The notes under the pieces were generated by a model. That model saw nothing but the letters and a program-made list of their open reading frames with translations. It searched no databases and had not been told where the DNA came from. From the NCBI GenBank assembly GCA_050253535.1, contig JBFWIW010000023.1, positions 1 through 39,323 on the forward strand: a stretch of DNA of 39,323 nt. The letters are read 5' to 3'. The stretch is from JBFWIW01 sp050253535. GTDB taxonomy: Bacteria; Bacillota; Clostridia; Oscillospirales; Oscillospiraceae. Of this stretch, positions 23,814 to 32,783 are shown in pieces (position 1 is the first letter of the stretch; each line of letters starts with the position of its first letter). The position numbers were made by a program, and so were the translations under genes.

Positions 23814-25115
23814 TTGACTAAATATGTCATAAGAGGCGGCAAAACACTCCACGGGGAAATAGAGGTCAGCGGCGCTAAAAATGCCGCTGTTGCTATAATA
23901 CCCGCGGCACTCATGGTTAAAGGAATATGTCGTATTGAAAACATCCCCCAGATTTCGGATGTATCGATGCTTCTTAATATCATTAAAGATTCGGGCGCTA
24001 TAATCCGAACGGTCAATAAAAACACAATGGATATAGACTGTAACGACATTTGCAGCGCGGTTGCCGATTCCGATCTCATGCGCCGTATAAGGGCTTCTTA
24101 TTATCTCATAGGTGCCATGTTGGGCCGCTTTGGGAAAGCTACGGTCGCCATGCCCGGCGGTTGTAATTTTGGCGGTGTACGCCCGATTGACCAGCACATA
24201 AAGGGCTTTACAGCAATGGGCGCTCAGGTCGAGGTTGTAGGCGGTAAGGTAATCGCCACCACCCCAAACGGCAAGCTCCACGGGGCTTCGATCTATCTCG
24301 ACGTCGTTTCCGTCGGCGCTACCATTAATTTGATGCTCGCCGCAACTTTGGCTGCAGGTCAAACCGTAATTGAAAACGCGGCGAAGGAGCCGCATATCGT
24401 CGATCTCGCAAACTTTTTGAACTCCATGGGCGCGGATGTGCGCGGCGCGGGTACTAACGTCATAAAAATACGCGGCGTCAATGAACTCTCCGGCGGTTTT
24501 TATTCTATTATTCCCGACCAGATCGAAGCCGGAACTTATATTGCCGCGGTGGCCGGCACGGGTGGCGAGGTTTTGATAAAAAATGTCATCCCGAAGCACT
24601 TAAATTGTATTACCTGCAAACTGGAGGAAATGGGCGTCAAAATAGAGAACCGCGAAGACTCGGTCCTGGTCTCCCGCACAGCTCCACTCCACCGCACCAA
24701 CATCAAAACTTTGCCCTATCCGGGGTTTCCTACCGACATGCAGCCCCAGTTGTCCACAATTCTCTGCACTGCGAAGGGAACGAGCGTCGTCACCGAAGGG
24801 GTCTGGGACAACCGTTACAAGTATGTGGACGAGCTTGCCAAAATGGGCGCCCTTATCCAAGTGGACGGGAGGATCGCCGTAATCGAAGGCGTCCCCTTCC
24901 TTTCCGGGGCTCCACTGAAGGCATGCGATCTGCGGGCTGGCGCGGCGATGGTAATCGCCGGACTCTGTGCAGAGGGTGTCACCGAGGTCGAGGGCGTGAG
25001 CTACATCGAGCGCGGATATGAGGATATCGTCGGAAAGCTCCGTGCAGTCGGCGCGGACATCATGTGCGTAACGACGCCCGACGAACCGGAAAGCGATTTA
25101 CGCGAAGCGATATAA
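23814..25115 (+). CDS. murA: UDP-N-acetylglucosamine 1-carboxyvinyltransferase
   Basis: 433 residues starting with TTG behind AAGAAGGTGA. It transfers enolpyruvate from phosphoenolpyruvate to UDP-GlcNAc, the first committed step of peptidoglycan synthesis, in the cytoplasm. Family residues visible: SGAKNAAV with the catalytic lysine (about residue 22), the fosfomycin-target cysteine in MPGGCNFGGVRPIDQH (about 116), PGFPTDMQPQ, and ERGYEDIVGKL near the C-terminus. Length is standard. It has its own promoter and terminator. It may be one of two MurA paralogues common in Bacillota; the window cannot say. Confidence 0.93.
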   Translation: MTKYVIRGGKTLHGEIEVSGAKNAAVAIIPAALMVKGICRIENIPQISDVSMLLNIIKDSGAIIRTVNKNTMDIDCNDICSAVADSDLMRRIRASYYLIGAMLGRFGKATVAMPGGCNFGGVRPIDQHIKGFTAMGAQVEVVGGKVIATTPNGKLHGASIYLDVVSVGATINLMLAATLAAGQTVIENAAKEPHIVDLANFLNSMGADVRGAGTNVIKIRGVNELSGGFYSIIPDQIEAGTYIAAVAGTGGEVLIKNVIPKHLNCITCKLEEMGVKIENREDSVLVSRTAPLHRTNIKTLPYPGFPTDMQPQLSTILCTAKGTSVVTEGVWDNRYKYVDELAKMGALIQVDGRIAVIEGVPFLSGAPLKACDLRAGAAMVIAGLCAEGVTEVEGVSYIERGYEDIVGKLRAVGADIMCVTTPDEPESDLREAI

Positions 25116-25122
25116 AAGCAAC

Positions 25123-25152
25123 GGGCCGCCCTTTTCGGGGGGCCCTTTTTTG
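25123..25152 (+). terminator. Terminator after murA
   Basis: GGGCC-G-CCC pairs with GGG-G-GGCCC around a TTTTC loop with one mismatch, followed by TTTTTTG. It lies just upstream of walJ. Confidence 0.75.
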
Positions 25153-25184
25153 TGAATTCTAATTTACGCTTTACGGAGAAAAAT

Positions 25185-25970
25185 ATGGAGATTTGTACCC
25201 TCGCCAGTGGCTCTACCGGTAACTGCACACTGGTCAGAAACTGCGCATCCGCCGTGCTTATAGACGCGGGGATATCACTCCGGCGTATAACACGTTCTCT
25301 TTGCAGCTTGGGGCTATCGATGAAAGACCTGGACGGCATCGTTATAACGCATGAACACAGCGACCATATCACCGCCCTCAAAATGATTATAAAATATAGC
25401 GGCGTACCAATTTTCGCACCTTCCGGCTCGGCGGGCGGTATCTTGCGCACGGTTCCGGAAGCGGAGGAACGTGTAGGGGTTTTTGAGGCTGGAACGTCAT
25501 TTGAACTCGGCAGTTTTTTGATTAGGAGCTTTCCCACTCCGCACGACGTACCTGAGAGCGTCGGATACCGCTTTGATGATGGGCAGAGTGTTTTTGCCCT
25601 GGCTACTGACCTCGGACATATTCCTCGAGAGGTGTTTGACGGTGTCACGGGCGCGGCCGCCGCCGTCATTGAGTCCAACCACGACGTGGAAATGCTGCAA
25701 AATGGGAGCTACCCTTATTACCTTAAGCGCCGGATACTGTCGGACTCCGGTCACCTCTCAAACGACGCCTGCGGCGACCTCGCTCTCGCACTTGCCGAGA
25801 CGGGAACCAGAAAAATCATCCTCGGACATCTCAGTCAGGAGAACAACACCCCTTCTACGGCTCTCCGCACCGTCGGCGCGGCGCTCTCTGCGGGCGGTTT
25901 CGTCCCCGGGCGGGATGTGGAGCTTTATGCGGCTCCTGCGTATGAACCGGGAGAAATTTACATAGTATAG
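25185..25970 (+). CDS. walJ: WalJ/YycJ metallo-beta-lactamase-fold hydrolase
   Basis: 261 residues from the ATG behind ACGGAGAAA. The start MEICTLASGSTGNC and the zinc motif ITHEHSDHITAL (about residues 57-68) match the WalJ/YycJ (VicX) group, with FPTPHDVPESVGY, ATDLGHI, ESNHDVEML and LSDSGHLSND in family order. WalJ is linked in Bacillota to cell-wall and DNA-repair phenotypes and normally lies near the WalRK two-component genes and rlmH. Here walRK is absent but rlmH follows 39 bp downstream, keeping the classic neighbourhood. The exact substrate, likely nucleic acid, is unresolved in the family. Confidence 0.9.
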   Translation: MEICTLASGSTGNCTLVRNCASAVLIDAGISLRRITRSLCSLGLSMKDLDGIVITHEHSDHITALKMIIKYSGVPIFAPSGSAGGILRTVPEAEERVGVFEAGTSFELGSFLIRSFPTPHDVPESVGYRFDDGQSVFALATDLGHIPREVFDGVTGAAAAVIESNHDVEMLQNGSYPYYLKRRILSDSGHLSNDACGDLALALAETGTRKIILGHLSQENNTPSTALRTVGAALSAGGFVPGRDVELYAAPAYEPGEIYIV

Positions 25971-26009
25971 GGCGATGAGAGTGAAACTCAGCCCGTCTTA
26001 GGAACGCTT

Positions 26010-26492
26010 ATGCTGAATATAAAACTCATCTGTGTCGGAAAGCTCAAGGAAAAATTCTATATTGACGGCTCGGCCGAATACGCAAAGCGGCTGGGCGCCT
26101 ACTGCAGGCTGGAGATCGAAGAGCTCCCGGAGGAGCGGCGTCCAGCGAATCCCTCTTCAGCCGATACGGCTGCCGCGGTTGCAAAGGAAGCTGCCGCAAT
26201 TAAAGCCAAAATACCGCGCTCATACGCAGTTATCGCCATGTGCGTCGAGGGAAAGGAAATAACAAGCGAGGCCGTAGCCGAACTTCTGGAAGCTTACGCC
26301 GCCTCGGGAGCATCCAGGATATGCTTTCTCATCGGCGGGTCGGACGGACTGGACGAGACCCTTAAAAAGCGTGCCGATCTGCGTCTTTCCATGTCGAAGA
26401 TGACCTTTCCGCACCATCTGGCGCGGGTAATGCTTTTAGAGCAAATTTACAGAGGTTTCAAGATAAATGAAAAAAGCCGGTATCATAAATAA
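26010..26492 (+). CDS. rlmH: 23S rRNA (pseudouridine1915-N3)-methyltransferase
   Basis: 160 residues, the standard length of this SPOUT methyltransferase, which methylates pseudouridine 1915 in helix 69 of 23S rRNA. The N-terminal IKLICVGKLKEKFY, the AdoMet-binding knot ICFLIGGSDGL, SKMTFPHHLARVMLLEQIYR and the C-terminal SRYHK are all diagnostic. AGGAACG precedes the start. It follows walJ in the usual Bacillota order. Confidence 0.95.
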   Translation: MLNIKLICVGKLKEKFYIDGSAEYAKRLGAYCRLEIEELPEERRPANPSSADTAAAVAKEAAAIKAKIPRSYAVIAMCVEGKEITSEAVAELLEAYAASGASRICFLIGGSDGLDETLKKRADLRLSMSKMTFPHHLARVMLLEQIYRGFKINEKSRYHK

Positions 26493-26508
26493 ATTTGGAG
26501 GTCATGGC

Positions 26509-26817
26509 ATGATGGACTGGGGATTTCAGAATTTTGGAAAAATGCAGGAAAACTGGCCGAAAAATTTGGATGGGTCACCCGTAAAACCGGTATTTCTGGA
26601 GTTTTTAGGAGAGGTCGACATGGCTGCTGAACTGGATTTAAATCTCCTTGCGGCTTATGATATACCCTTCGTCTGCATGTACCCGAATAACGGCGAGTTC
26701 GGAAAAATAATATTGGGTATGTCAGGGACGGGCGTGGAGATCTATGTGCCCGAAACACTTCTTGAGGATGCGCAAAACATCATGAGTGGGAATATAGTCG
26801 ACGAAACGGAGGAATAA
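26509..26817 (+). CDS. DUF2007-like small protein
   Basis: 102 residues. The start MMDWGFQN was chosen because TTTGGAGG lies 8-13 nt upstream; a longer frame would overlap rlmH. After a short N-terminal tail, the segment LNLLAAYDIPFVCMYPNNGEFGKIILGMSGTGVEIYVPETLLEDAQNIM resembles the DUF2007 'putative signal-transducing protein' fold (L-x2-x-IP...IYVP...L-x-A). No biochemical function is established. It lies two bases before the phosphoglucomutase start codon and is probably co-transcribed with it. Confidence 0.7.
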   Translation: MMDWGFQNFGKMQENWPKNLDGSPVKPVFLEFLGEVDMAAELDLNLLAAYDIPFVCMYPNNGEFGKIILGMSGTGVEIYVPETLLEDAQNIMSGNIVDETEE

Positions 26818-26819
26818 AG

Positions 26820-28547
26820 ATGGGTTACATGGAAGAGTACGGACACTGGCTGAATTCCGGCAGGCTGACAGATGACGAGCGAGCCGAGCTCCTCGCTTTA
26901 TCCGGTGACGAAAAGGAGATAGAAAGCCGCTTCTGCATGCAGCTCGAATTCGGAACCGCCGGTTTGCGCGGCGTCATGGGCATGGGGATAAACCGGATGA
27001 ACATCTATGTCATCCGACATGCGACTCAGGCATTTGCCGAGGTAATAATAAACGAGGGAAAGGACGCCGCAAAAAAAGGCATCGCCATATCCTTCGACTG
27101 CCGGAACGGGAGCTCTGAATTCGCGAAAGAGGCCGCCTGCGTCATGGCGGCAAACGGTATCCCCTCGCGCCTGTTTGATTCCCTGCGTCCCACGCCGGAA
27201 CTGAGTTTTGCCATACGTGAGTATGGCTGTATCGCGGGCATTAATATAACCGCGAGCCACAATCCGAAAGAGTACAACGGTTACAAGGTCTATTGGGCGG
27301 ACGGGGCGCAGCTGCCCCCACACCACGCCGCCGCCATCGCAAAAAAGATGGAGGAGCTTGACGTCTTCACATCAATAAAGCGTATGGCGTATAACGAAGC
27401 TGTAAAATCCGGCCTTATCACCCTGATCGGCGCGGAGACGGACGAAAAATTTTTATCCCACGTTATGGCACAGGCCAATGACATGGAGGTTGTAAAAAAG
27501 GTCGCGGACGAGTTCAAAATGGTTTACACGCCGTTTCACGGAACAGGCTACAGGCTCATTCCCGAGGCCCTGCGCCGTCTGGGAATGAAGCATGTGATAT
27601 GCGTTCCCGAACAGATGGTGATAGACGGCTCTTTCCCTACTGTGAAGTCCCCGAACCCCGAAAATCCCGAGGGGTTTTACCTCGCCGTAGCGCTCGCAAG
27701 AGAGCACGGCGCGGACTTCATCCTCGGCTCAGACCCCGATGCCGACCGGGTCGGCATAATGGTGCGAAACCGCGAGGGTGAATATGTCACCATATCCGGC
27801 AACCAGACGGGCGTTCTCATGCTGGACTACCTTATCGGCGCGATGAAGCGGCGCGGCGCGCTCCCCGAAAACGCCGCGGTGTTAAAGACCATCGTAACCA
27901 CCGAAATGGCCAGAAAAGTTGCGGATGTTAACGGCGTAAAGTGCTATGACACCTTTACCGGTTTCAAATTTATGGCCGAAAAGAAAAACGAGCTCGAAGA
28001 GAGCGGCGAGGGCAAGGTTATCTTCTCCTATGAGGAATCCTACGGCTATATGCTGGGTGACTACGTCCGCGATAAGGATGCCGTCACCGCCGCGCTGGTT
28101 CTCACCGAAATGGCCGCGTGGTATTATTCCCGGGGAATGACTCTTTACGACGCAATCGGCTCCCTGTTTGAGAAATATGGCTTCTATCAGGAAAAGACAC
28201 TGAACCTTATCATGCCTGGCCTCGACGGACTTCAGAAGATGAAGGCGCTCATGGAAAATTTACGCGATAACCCGCTCTCCGAAATCGCCGGCGTACCGGT
28301 CATCGTTCGTAAGGATTATTCGGACGGGACGCGCATATGTGTAAAATCCGGCAAGTCGGAGAAGATCGAGCTCACGGGCTCCAACGTCCTCTCCTATGCC
28401 CTTTCAGACGGGACGACGGTCATCGTCCGTCCGTCAGGCACAGAACCAAAGATCAAGGTATATGTTTTGACCTCCGGCGAGTCTATTGACGCATGCTTAA
28501 AAAAGATAGCGGGCTGCGCCGAATGGGCGGAAGGGCTGAAAAGATAA
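26820..28547 (+). CDS. pgcA: Alpha-phosphoglucomutase/phosphomannomutase
   Basis: 575 residues, matching the PgcA (YhxB) group of Bacillota that converts glucose 6-phosphate to glucose 1-phosphate. The four domain landmarks are visible: QLEFGTAGLRGVMG near the N-terminus, the phosphoserine loop TASHNPKEYNGYKVYW, the metal loop GSDPDADRVGIMV, the sugar loop TFTGFKFMAE...FSYEESYGY, and the phosphate loop RPSGTEPKIKVY. The start follows ACGGAGGAATAAAG. Roles in cell-wall precursor, glycolipid or glycogen synthesis are typical. Confidence 0.92.
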   Translation: MGYMEEYGHWLNSGRLTDDERAELLALSGDEKEIESRFCMQLEFGTAGLRGVMGMGINRMNIYVIRHATQAFAEVIINEGKDAAKKGIAISFDCRNGSSEFAKEAACVMAANGIPSRLFDSLRPTPELSFAIREYGCIAGINITASHNPKEYNGYKVYWADGAQLPPHHAAAIAKKMEELDVFTSIKRMAYNEAVKSGLITLIGAETDEKFLSHVMAQANDMEVVKKVADEFKMVYTPFHGTGYRLIPEALRRLGMKHVICVPEQMVIDGSFPTVKSPNPENPEGFYLAVALAREHGADFILGSDPDADRVGIMVRNREGEYVTISGNQTGVLMLDYLIGAMKRRGALPENAAVLKTIVTTEMARKVADVNGVKCYDTFTGFKFMAEKKNELEESGEGKVIFSYEESYGYMLGDYVRDKDAVTAALVLTEMAAWYYSRGMTLYDAIGSLFEKYGFYQEKTLNLIMPGLDGLQKMKALMENLRDNPLSEIAGVPVIVRKDYSDGTRICVKSGKSEKIELTGSNVLSYALSDGTTVIVRPSGTEPKIKVYVLTSGESIDACLKKIAGCAEWAEGLKR

Positions 28548-28553
28548 TAATTG

Positions 28554-28584
28554 GTTTCGGGGACGGCGGTGCCGCCCCCGAAAC
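28554..28584 (+). repeat. Strong hairpin between pgcA and the radical SAM gene
   Basis: GTTTCGGGG...CCCCGAAAC, with an inner CGGC-GGT-GCCG. There is no T-tract, and the ribosome site AGAAGGA of the next gene follows within 10 nt. It may be an mRNA stability or translation-control element instead of a terminator. Confidence 0.6.
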
Positions 28585-28601
28585 GCTCAGAAGGACTTAT
28601 T

Positions 28602-29486
28602 ATGGGATTCATATGCAATATCTGTCCGAGGAAATGCGGCGCTGTAAGGGAAGACGCATCCGGCGCCGGTTTTTGCAGAATGGGCGCGCTGCCGACGCTT
28701 GCCCTCTCCTCCGTGCACATGTGGGAAGAACCCTGCATTAGCGGGACGCGCGGCAGCGGAACTGTATTTTTCAGCGGCTGCTCTCTACGGTGTGTTTTCT
28801 GCCAGAATAGTAAAATAAGCGCCGGCGGTTTCGGAAAGCCCGTCTCTGTCGAAAGACTGCGCGAGATATTCTTATCGCTTATCGAAAAGGGCGTACACAA
28901 CATTAACCTTGTCAACCCTACGCACTTCTCCCATACCGTGTCCGAGGCGCTCGGAGAAAAGCTGCCCGTCCCCGTGGTCTGGAACTCCGGCGGTTACGAC
29001 AGCACCGAAACGCTCAGGACGCTCAAGGGCAAAGTACAGATCTATCTGCCCGACATGAAGTACATGGACAGTGGCCTTGCGGCGAAATATTCCGCCGCGC
29101 CGGACTATCCCGAAGCGGCCGAAAAAGCGATATTGGAGATGTACCGGCAGACCGGTCCGTATGTGCTTGACGGGGACGGCATTTTGCAGAAGGGCGTGGT
29201 TATCCGCCATCTTGTTTTGCCCGGAAACCTTGAAAACACGCGCAGGGTCATCGATTGGGTGGCTGAAAATTTCGCCCCGGGCGAGGTGCTGTTCTCCCTT
29301 ATGAGCCAATACACGCCGGCGGGAAATACTCGGAATTTCCCGGAACTTTCGCATGGTCTGACCGAGGACGAACATGAGGCAGCCATAAACTTTCTCATGT
29401 CCTCGGGTATAGAAGGCGGATTTTTCCAGGACAGGGGTTCCGCCTCAGAGTCCTTCATACCGGAATTTAACCTGACCGGAATTTAG
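28602..29486 (+). CDS. PflX-like radical SAM protein
   Basis: 294 residues from the ATG behind AGAAGGA. The radical SAM motif CSLRCVFCQN gives Cys60, Cys64 and Cys67. An additional N-terminal cysteine set (CNICPRKCGAVRE...GFCRMG, Cys5, 8, 12, 25) is typical of the pyruvate-formate-lyase-activase-like PflX/TM1 group. Other matches are YLPDMKYMDSGLA, VVIRHLVLPG, LFSLMSQYTP and a C-terminal FFQDRGSASESFIPEF. No glycyl-radical enzyme is encoded nearby, so activation of such an enzyme is not supported. The actual substrate of this widespread family is not established. Confidence 0.82.
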   Translation: MGFICNICPRKCGAVREDASGAGFCRMGALPTLALSSVHMWEEPCISGTRGSGTVFFSGCSLRCVFCQNSKISAGGFGKPVSVERLREIFLSLIEKGVHNINLVNPTHFSHTVSEALGEKLPVPVVWNSGGYDSTETLRTLKGKVQIYLPDMKYMDSGLAAKYSAAPDYPEAAEKAILEMYRQTGPYVLDGDGILQKGVVIRHLVLPGNLENTRRVIDWVAENFAPGEVLFSLMSQYTPAGNTRNFPELSHGLTEDEHEAAINFLMSSGIEGGFFQDRGSASESFIPEFNLTGI

Positions 29487-29528
29487 TCCCTGGGTATGTA
29501 ACGCGCTTAATGTAATTGAACCACCAAA

Positions 29529-29565
29529 AAGCCGCCTCTCATAAAAAGAGGCGGCTTATTCTTAT
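29529..29565 (+). terminator. Bidirectional terminator between the radical SAM gene and pdxY
   Basis: AAGCCGCCTCT pairs with AGAGGCGGCTT around a 7-nt loop, followed by ATTCTTATT. On the minus strand the downstream run is TTTTTGG, so it can end both convergent transcripts. Confidence 0.85.
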
Positions 29566-29576
29566 TCGCTTGTTTA

Positions 29577-30422
29577 TCAGGCTTTGACTGCTTTTATAAG
29601 GTCACCAAGGCAGTTTTCAAAGTCAACGCCGTATCTGATATCCGTTCCGGCGGCCTTCGTCCGCTTTATGGCGGCTACGGTAAAGGATACGGTTATTTTT
29701 ATGGCCTCATCCAGAGTCTTTCCGTTCATTAATGCGGCGAGCAGCGCGCTTCCGAATACGTCTCCGGTGCCGTGGAAATATCCCTCGACCTCATCCTCAA
29801 AATAGTAGCTGTATTTCCCGGTCTCCGCGTCATATGCGGCGGCACCGAGCTTGCCCTTTTCATAGGACACGCCGGAAAGGACGACATTCTTCGGACCGAG
29901 AGCCGAGAGCCGGAGGAGAAGTCCCTCTATATAGGCGCGGTCATAGCCGCTGCCGACATACGCTTCGCCCAGCATGAAAGCGGCCTCCGTCAGGTTCGGG
30001 ACGATGATGTCCGCTTTTCCGCAGAGTTTTGCCATTCCCTTTGCAAACTCGGGTGTAAACGACGTATAGAACACGCCGTTGTCCGCCATGACCGGGTCTA
30101 CAAGGATCAGCGTATCATCCTTTCCGCCAAAAGTATCGAACAGCTCCTCGACGAGGCGCAGCTGCTCGAACGAGCCGAGATAGCCCGTGTATATGGCGTC
30201 GACCTTCAGGCCGAGCGCTTTCCAGTGTTCCATTATAGGCTTAATATCGCTTGTAAGGTCGCGGTAGGTATATCCGGTAAATCCGCCCGTGTGGGTCGAC
30301 AGCACCGCCGTCGGCAGGACCGAGGTCTCGATTCCGGCAGCTGAAATTATTGGCAGCGCAACGGTCAGGGAACATTTCCCGACGCAGGAGATATCGTGTA
30401 CGGCAAGCGCTCTTTTCTGCAT
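29577..30422 (-). CDS. pdxY: Pyridoxal/pyridoxamine kinase
   Basis: 281 residues. It phosphorylates pyridoxal, pyridoxine or pyridoxamine in vitamin B6 salvage. The N-terminal AVHDISCVGKCSLTVALPI and VLPTAVLSTHTGGF, the DPVMADNG loop, the VPNLTEA motif, and the anion-hole/catalytic motif FHGTGDVFGSALLAAL near the C-terminus all match the ribokinase-like PdxY/PdxK group. The ATG at 30422 follows AAGGTGA; a GTG nine bases upstream overlaps that site and was rejected. Monocistronic, with promoter and terminator in place. Confidence 0.9.
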   Translation of the reverse strand: MQKRALAVHDISCVGKCSLTVALPIISAAGIETSVLPTAVLSTHTGGFTGYTYRDLTSDIKPIMEHWKALGLKVDAIYTGYLGSFEQLRLVEELFDTFGGKDDTLILVDPVMADNGVFYTSFTPEFAKGMAKLCGKADIIVPNLTEAAFMLGEAYVGSGYDRAYIEGLLLRLSALGPKNVVLSGVSYEKGKLGAAAYDAETGKYSYYFEDEVEGYFHGTGDVFGSALLAALMNGKTLDEAIKITVSFTVAAIKRTKAAGTDIRYGVDFENCLGDLIKAVKA

Positions 30423-30451
30423 ATTGGTCACCTTCAGTTATTTTATTAATT

Positions 30452-30480
30452 ATTATACCATGATTATATCCAGACATCAA
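30452..30480 (-). promoter_or_regulatory. pdxY promoter
   Basis: Minus strand TTGATG (30480-30475), 17-nt spacer, TATAAT (30457-30452), 30 bp ahead of the start codon. Confidence 0.78.
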
Positions 30481-30610
30481 TTATTTTGTCGGATCAGCGC
30501 CGCGTCCTCAGCGTATTCTATCCCCCGGAGCTTGTGTTTGGAACCTTTTACCTCTGCTCGATGACTGTGGCGAGATAGGCGCTCACTTTTTGTATAAATT
30601 AACTTATTTG

Positions 30611-30639
30611 TTGATTAAATCCAATTGTTGTATTATAGT
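30611..30639 (+). promoter_or_regulatory. Promoter of the GLUG-repeat protein gene
   Basis: TTGATT (30611-30616), 17-nt spacer, TATAGT (30634-30639), just ahead of the proposed start of the secreted protein. Confidence 0.65.
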
Positions 30640-30665
30640 TTAAATAACAAAGGGGATGGGTCAAT

Positions 30666-32783
30666 ACGAAAAAAAATATTAAATTCATATGCTGTTTAAT
30701 AACATTAACAAGCGTTTTATTAAATTATATTCTGGTTGTTCCGGCACAGGCTGACAGTTACTCGGGTTATTGGTGCGATACAGGCAACTATTCAGAGCCC
30801 GTGCTTGACGGTTCTACATATAAAATTACAAGTCCGGGAGAGCTCGCTTGGGTGGCGGCGCAGTCGGACAATACTTTCGACGGTTATACGATTGAGCTTG
30901 AGAATAGTATTGACCTTTACGGCCATTACTGGAAGCCCTTATATTACTTCAAGGGCACATTCGAGGGCAATAACCATACGATCTCAAATCTCAGAATGGG
31001 TACGGCGGACACCCCGTGCTCAGATAAATATGCGGGGCTGTTCAAGAGAACTTTCGACGCGGGGATACGGGACGTCGACATAGATATTACGTTGTATATT
31101 GATTACATGGAGTCATTTACCGGTGAATGGCAATATGGGACCTCATATATCGGCGGCATCGTGGGTGACGCATCCAGTTCGGCCATAACAAACTGCTCGA
31201 TCTCCGGAACCATCAGTACCGAACATACGACATACGCGGGCGGGATCGTCGGTTACGGGGAATCCCTGACGATATCGGGCTGCTCTGTAACGGGCTCCTT
31301 GACGGGCGGCGTCGAAGTGGCCTCCGCCGGAGACGGCATTTCCTTCACCGGACTTATAGCCGGATGCTCTTCCGGCACCATCTCGGACTGCAGCGCCTCC
31401 GGCAGCGTCACCTGCGGCGACAACGCCTATGTGGGCGGGATCACCGGATCGGGCGTAGACGCCTCCAACTGCAGCTTCACCGGAAGCGTCACCTGCGGCG
31501 CGGAGTCGTTTGCCGGAGGCCTTATCGGCTGGGGCGGAAATACGGAAGGCTGCCGTGCCTCGGCGGACGTCACGGGTTCGGGCGAATGCCGCATCGGCGG
31601 CCTCATCGGCTATGCCGAGGGAACGGTAAAGAACTGCTATGCCACCGGCAGCGTGGCGGGCGGATACATCTCAAACGTCGGCGGTCTTATCGGATCCGGG
31701 GAAAACTGCACAGTCGAAAGCTGCTTTTCTTCCGCCGGCGTACGGAGTTCCGATAGCTCTTCGGCCGCTGGGTTTATCGGGCACTGTTCCGACGGCAGTA
31801 TCGAAAACTGTTATGCCACGGGCAGCGTAACGGGGGGCACGGCCTGCAACATCGACGGATTTAGCGGACTGCTATACCGGGTAAGCTTGACCAATTGCTA
31901 CGCGGCAGGCTCGGTGACCGGCAGCGGCAACTCTGACATAGGCGTATTCAGCCTTATATCATCGCTTTCAGGGTGCTTCTGGAATACCGATGCCGCCCTG
32001 ACCGTGGACGGCACAGCGCAGTCTAACGGCACAAGCGCGGCCGGACTCACCACCGCCGAAATGACGCGCGAGAACGCCGAGGCAAATATGACCGGTTTCG
32101 ACTTCACAAGCGCCGACCCCGTCTGGGTAACTGCCACGAACTCCGGTTCTGCCGGATACTACCCGCAGCTAGCGGTTTTCGCAGAGAGCACCGATCCCGC
32201 CGTTGCCGCCGCTTCGCTTGAGAGCGTAAAAACGGACGCTTATTATAAGCTGACATTTGACCTGAACGGCGGCTCTCAGACCGACGAAACGGCGCTTGAG
32301 CAGTGGATCGTTTACGGCGGCACCGGTACTGTTCCGGTATTTGAAAAGACAGGATTTTTGTTTAACTTTTGGATTTCAATTACAGAGGAATGGGTTTCAT
32401 TTGATGTCGGGATTGATGAAGTAAGCGAAGATATCACGTACTTTATAGAGTGGAATCCGGACACGGGCTATAATATCAACGGAATAACATTATATGATCC
32501 CGACAGTGCCGAAATAGAAAGCATCCCCGCCTCGCCATTTACCGCGCAGGTGTCAGTTGATATCCCCGGCGCTCCGGATTCTTATTATTATGTCATTCTT
32601 GCGGCATACGATGCGGACGGCAGACTCACTGATATTCGCTGTACCCGCGCCTCAACCGATAACGGCTCGGTGCTGAGCTTCAGCTTTGACCTTGACGGTG
32701 AAATAAAAAACATAAGCAGTATAAAGGCTATGCTGCTGGACAATCTGGGCACGCCCCTGGCCGGCGCGGTTGCTTTTGCGTAG
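30666..32783 (+). CDS. Secreted GLUG-repeat surface protein without a canonical start codon
   Basis: About 705 residues. The frame from 30666 gives a clear signal peptide: TKKNIKFICCLITL, a hydrophobic core, then VVPAQA before DSYSG. No ATG, GTG or TTG occurs in this frame between the stop at 30645 and the signal peptide. ACG at 30666 lies 10 nt after GGGGATGGG and would be the start, either rare or a mutated ATG. The first standard start, GTG at 30801, would remove the signal. Residues about 160-440 contain repeated GLUG-type motifs (GGLIGYAEGTVKNCYATGSV and variants), rich in Gly, Ser and Cys. Near 525-600 is an InlB/Listeria-Bacteroides-like repeat (LTFDLNGGS). No sortase motif or S-layer domain is seen. 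Probably an adhesin or secreted beta-helix protein. Confidence 0.72.
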   Translation, partial: TKKNIKFICCLITLTSVLLNYILVVPAQADSYSGYWCDTGNYSEPVLDGSTYKITSPGELAWVAAQSDNTFDGYTIELENSIDLYGHYWKPLYYFKGTFEGNNHTISNLRMGTADTPCSDKYAGLFKRTFDAGIRDVDIDITLYIDYMESFTGEWQYGTSYIGGIVGDASSSAITNCSISGTISTEHTTYAGGIVGYGESLTISGCSVTGSLTGGVEVASAGDGISFTGLIAGCSSGTISDCSASGSVTCGDNAYVGGITGSGVDASNCSFTGSVTCGAESFAGGLIGWGGNTEGCRASADVTGSGECRIGGLIGYAEGTVKNCYATGSVAGGYISNVGGLIGSGENCTVESCFSSAGVRSSDSSSAAGFIGHCSDGSIENCYATGSVTGGTACNIDGFSGLLYRVSLTNCYAAGSVTGSGNSDIGVFSLISSLSGCFWNTDAALTVDGTAQSNGTSAAGLTTAEMTRENAEANMTGFDFTSADPVWVTATNSGSAGYYPQLAVFAESTDPAVAAASLESVKTDAYYKLTFDLNGGSQTDETALEQWIVYGGTGTVPVFEKTGFLFNFWISITEEWVSFDVGIDEVSEDITYFIEWNPDTGYNINGITLYDPDSAEIESIPASPFTAQVSVDIPGAPDSYYYVILAAYDADGRLTDIRCTRASTDNGSVLSFSFDLDGEIKNISSIKAMLLDNLGTPLAGAVAFA

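Noticed and set aside
23814..25115. murA product as an EPSP synthase (AroA)
   Set aside because: The PGGC cysteine loop and SGAKNAA start are MurA features, and no shikimate genes are present.
26467..26508. Longer start for the DUF2007-like gene overlapping rlmH
   Set aside because: The GGAGG site lies at about 26496-26500, so translation should begin at 26509 or 26512.
30611..30623. Similarity of TTGATTAAATCCAA to the MITE-like element end CTGATTAAATCCAA
   Set aside because: The shared stretch is short and A+T-rich, overlaps a promoter -35 box, and has no matching inverted repeat nearby. Probably chance.
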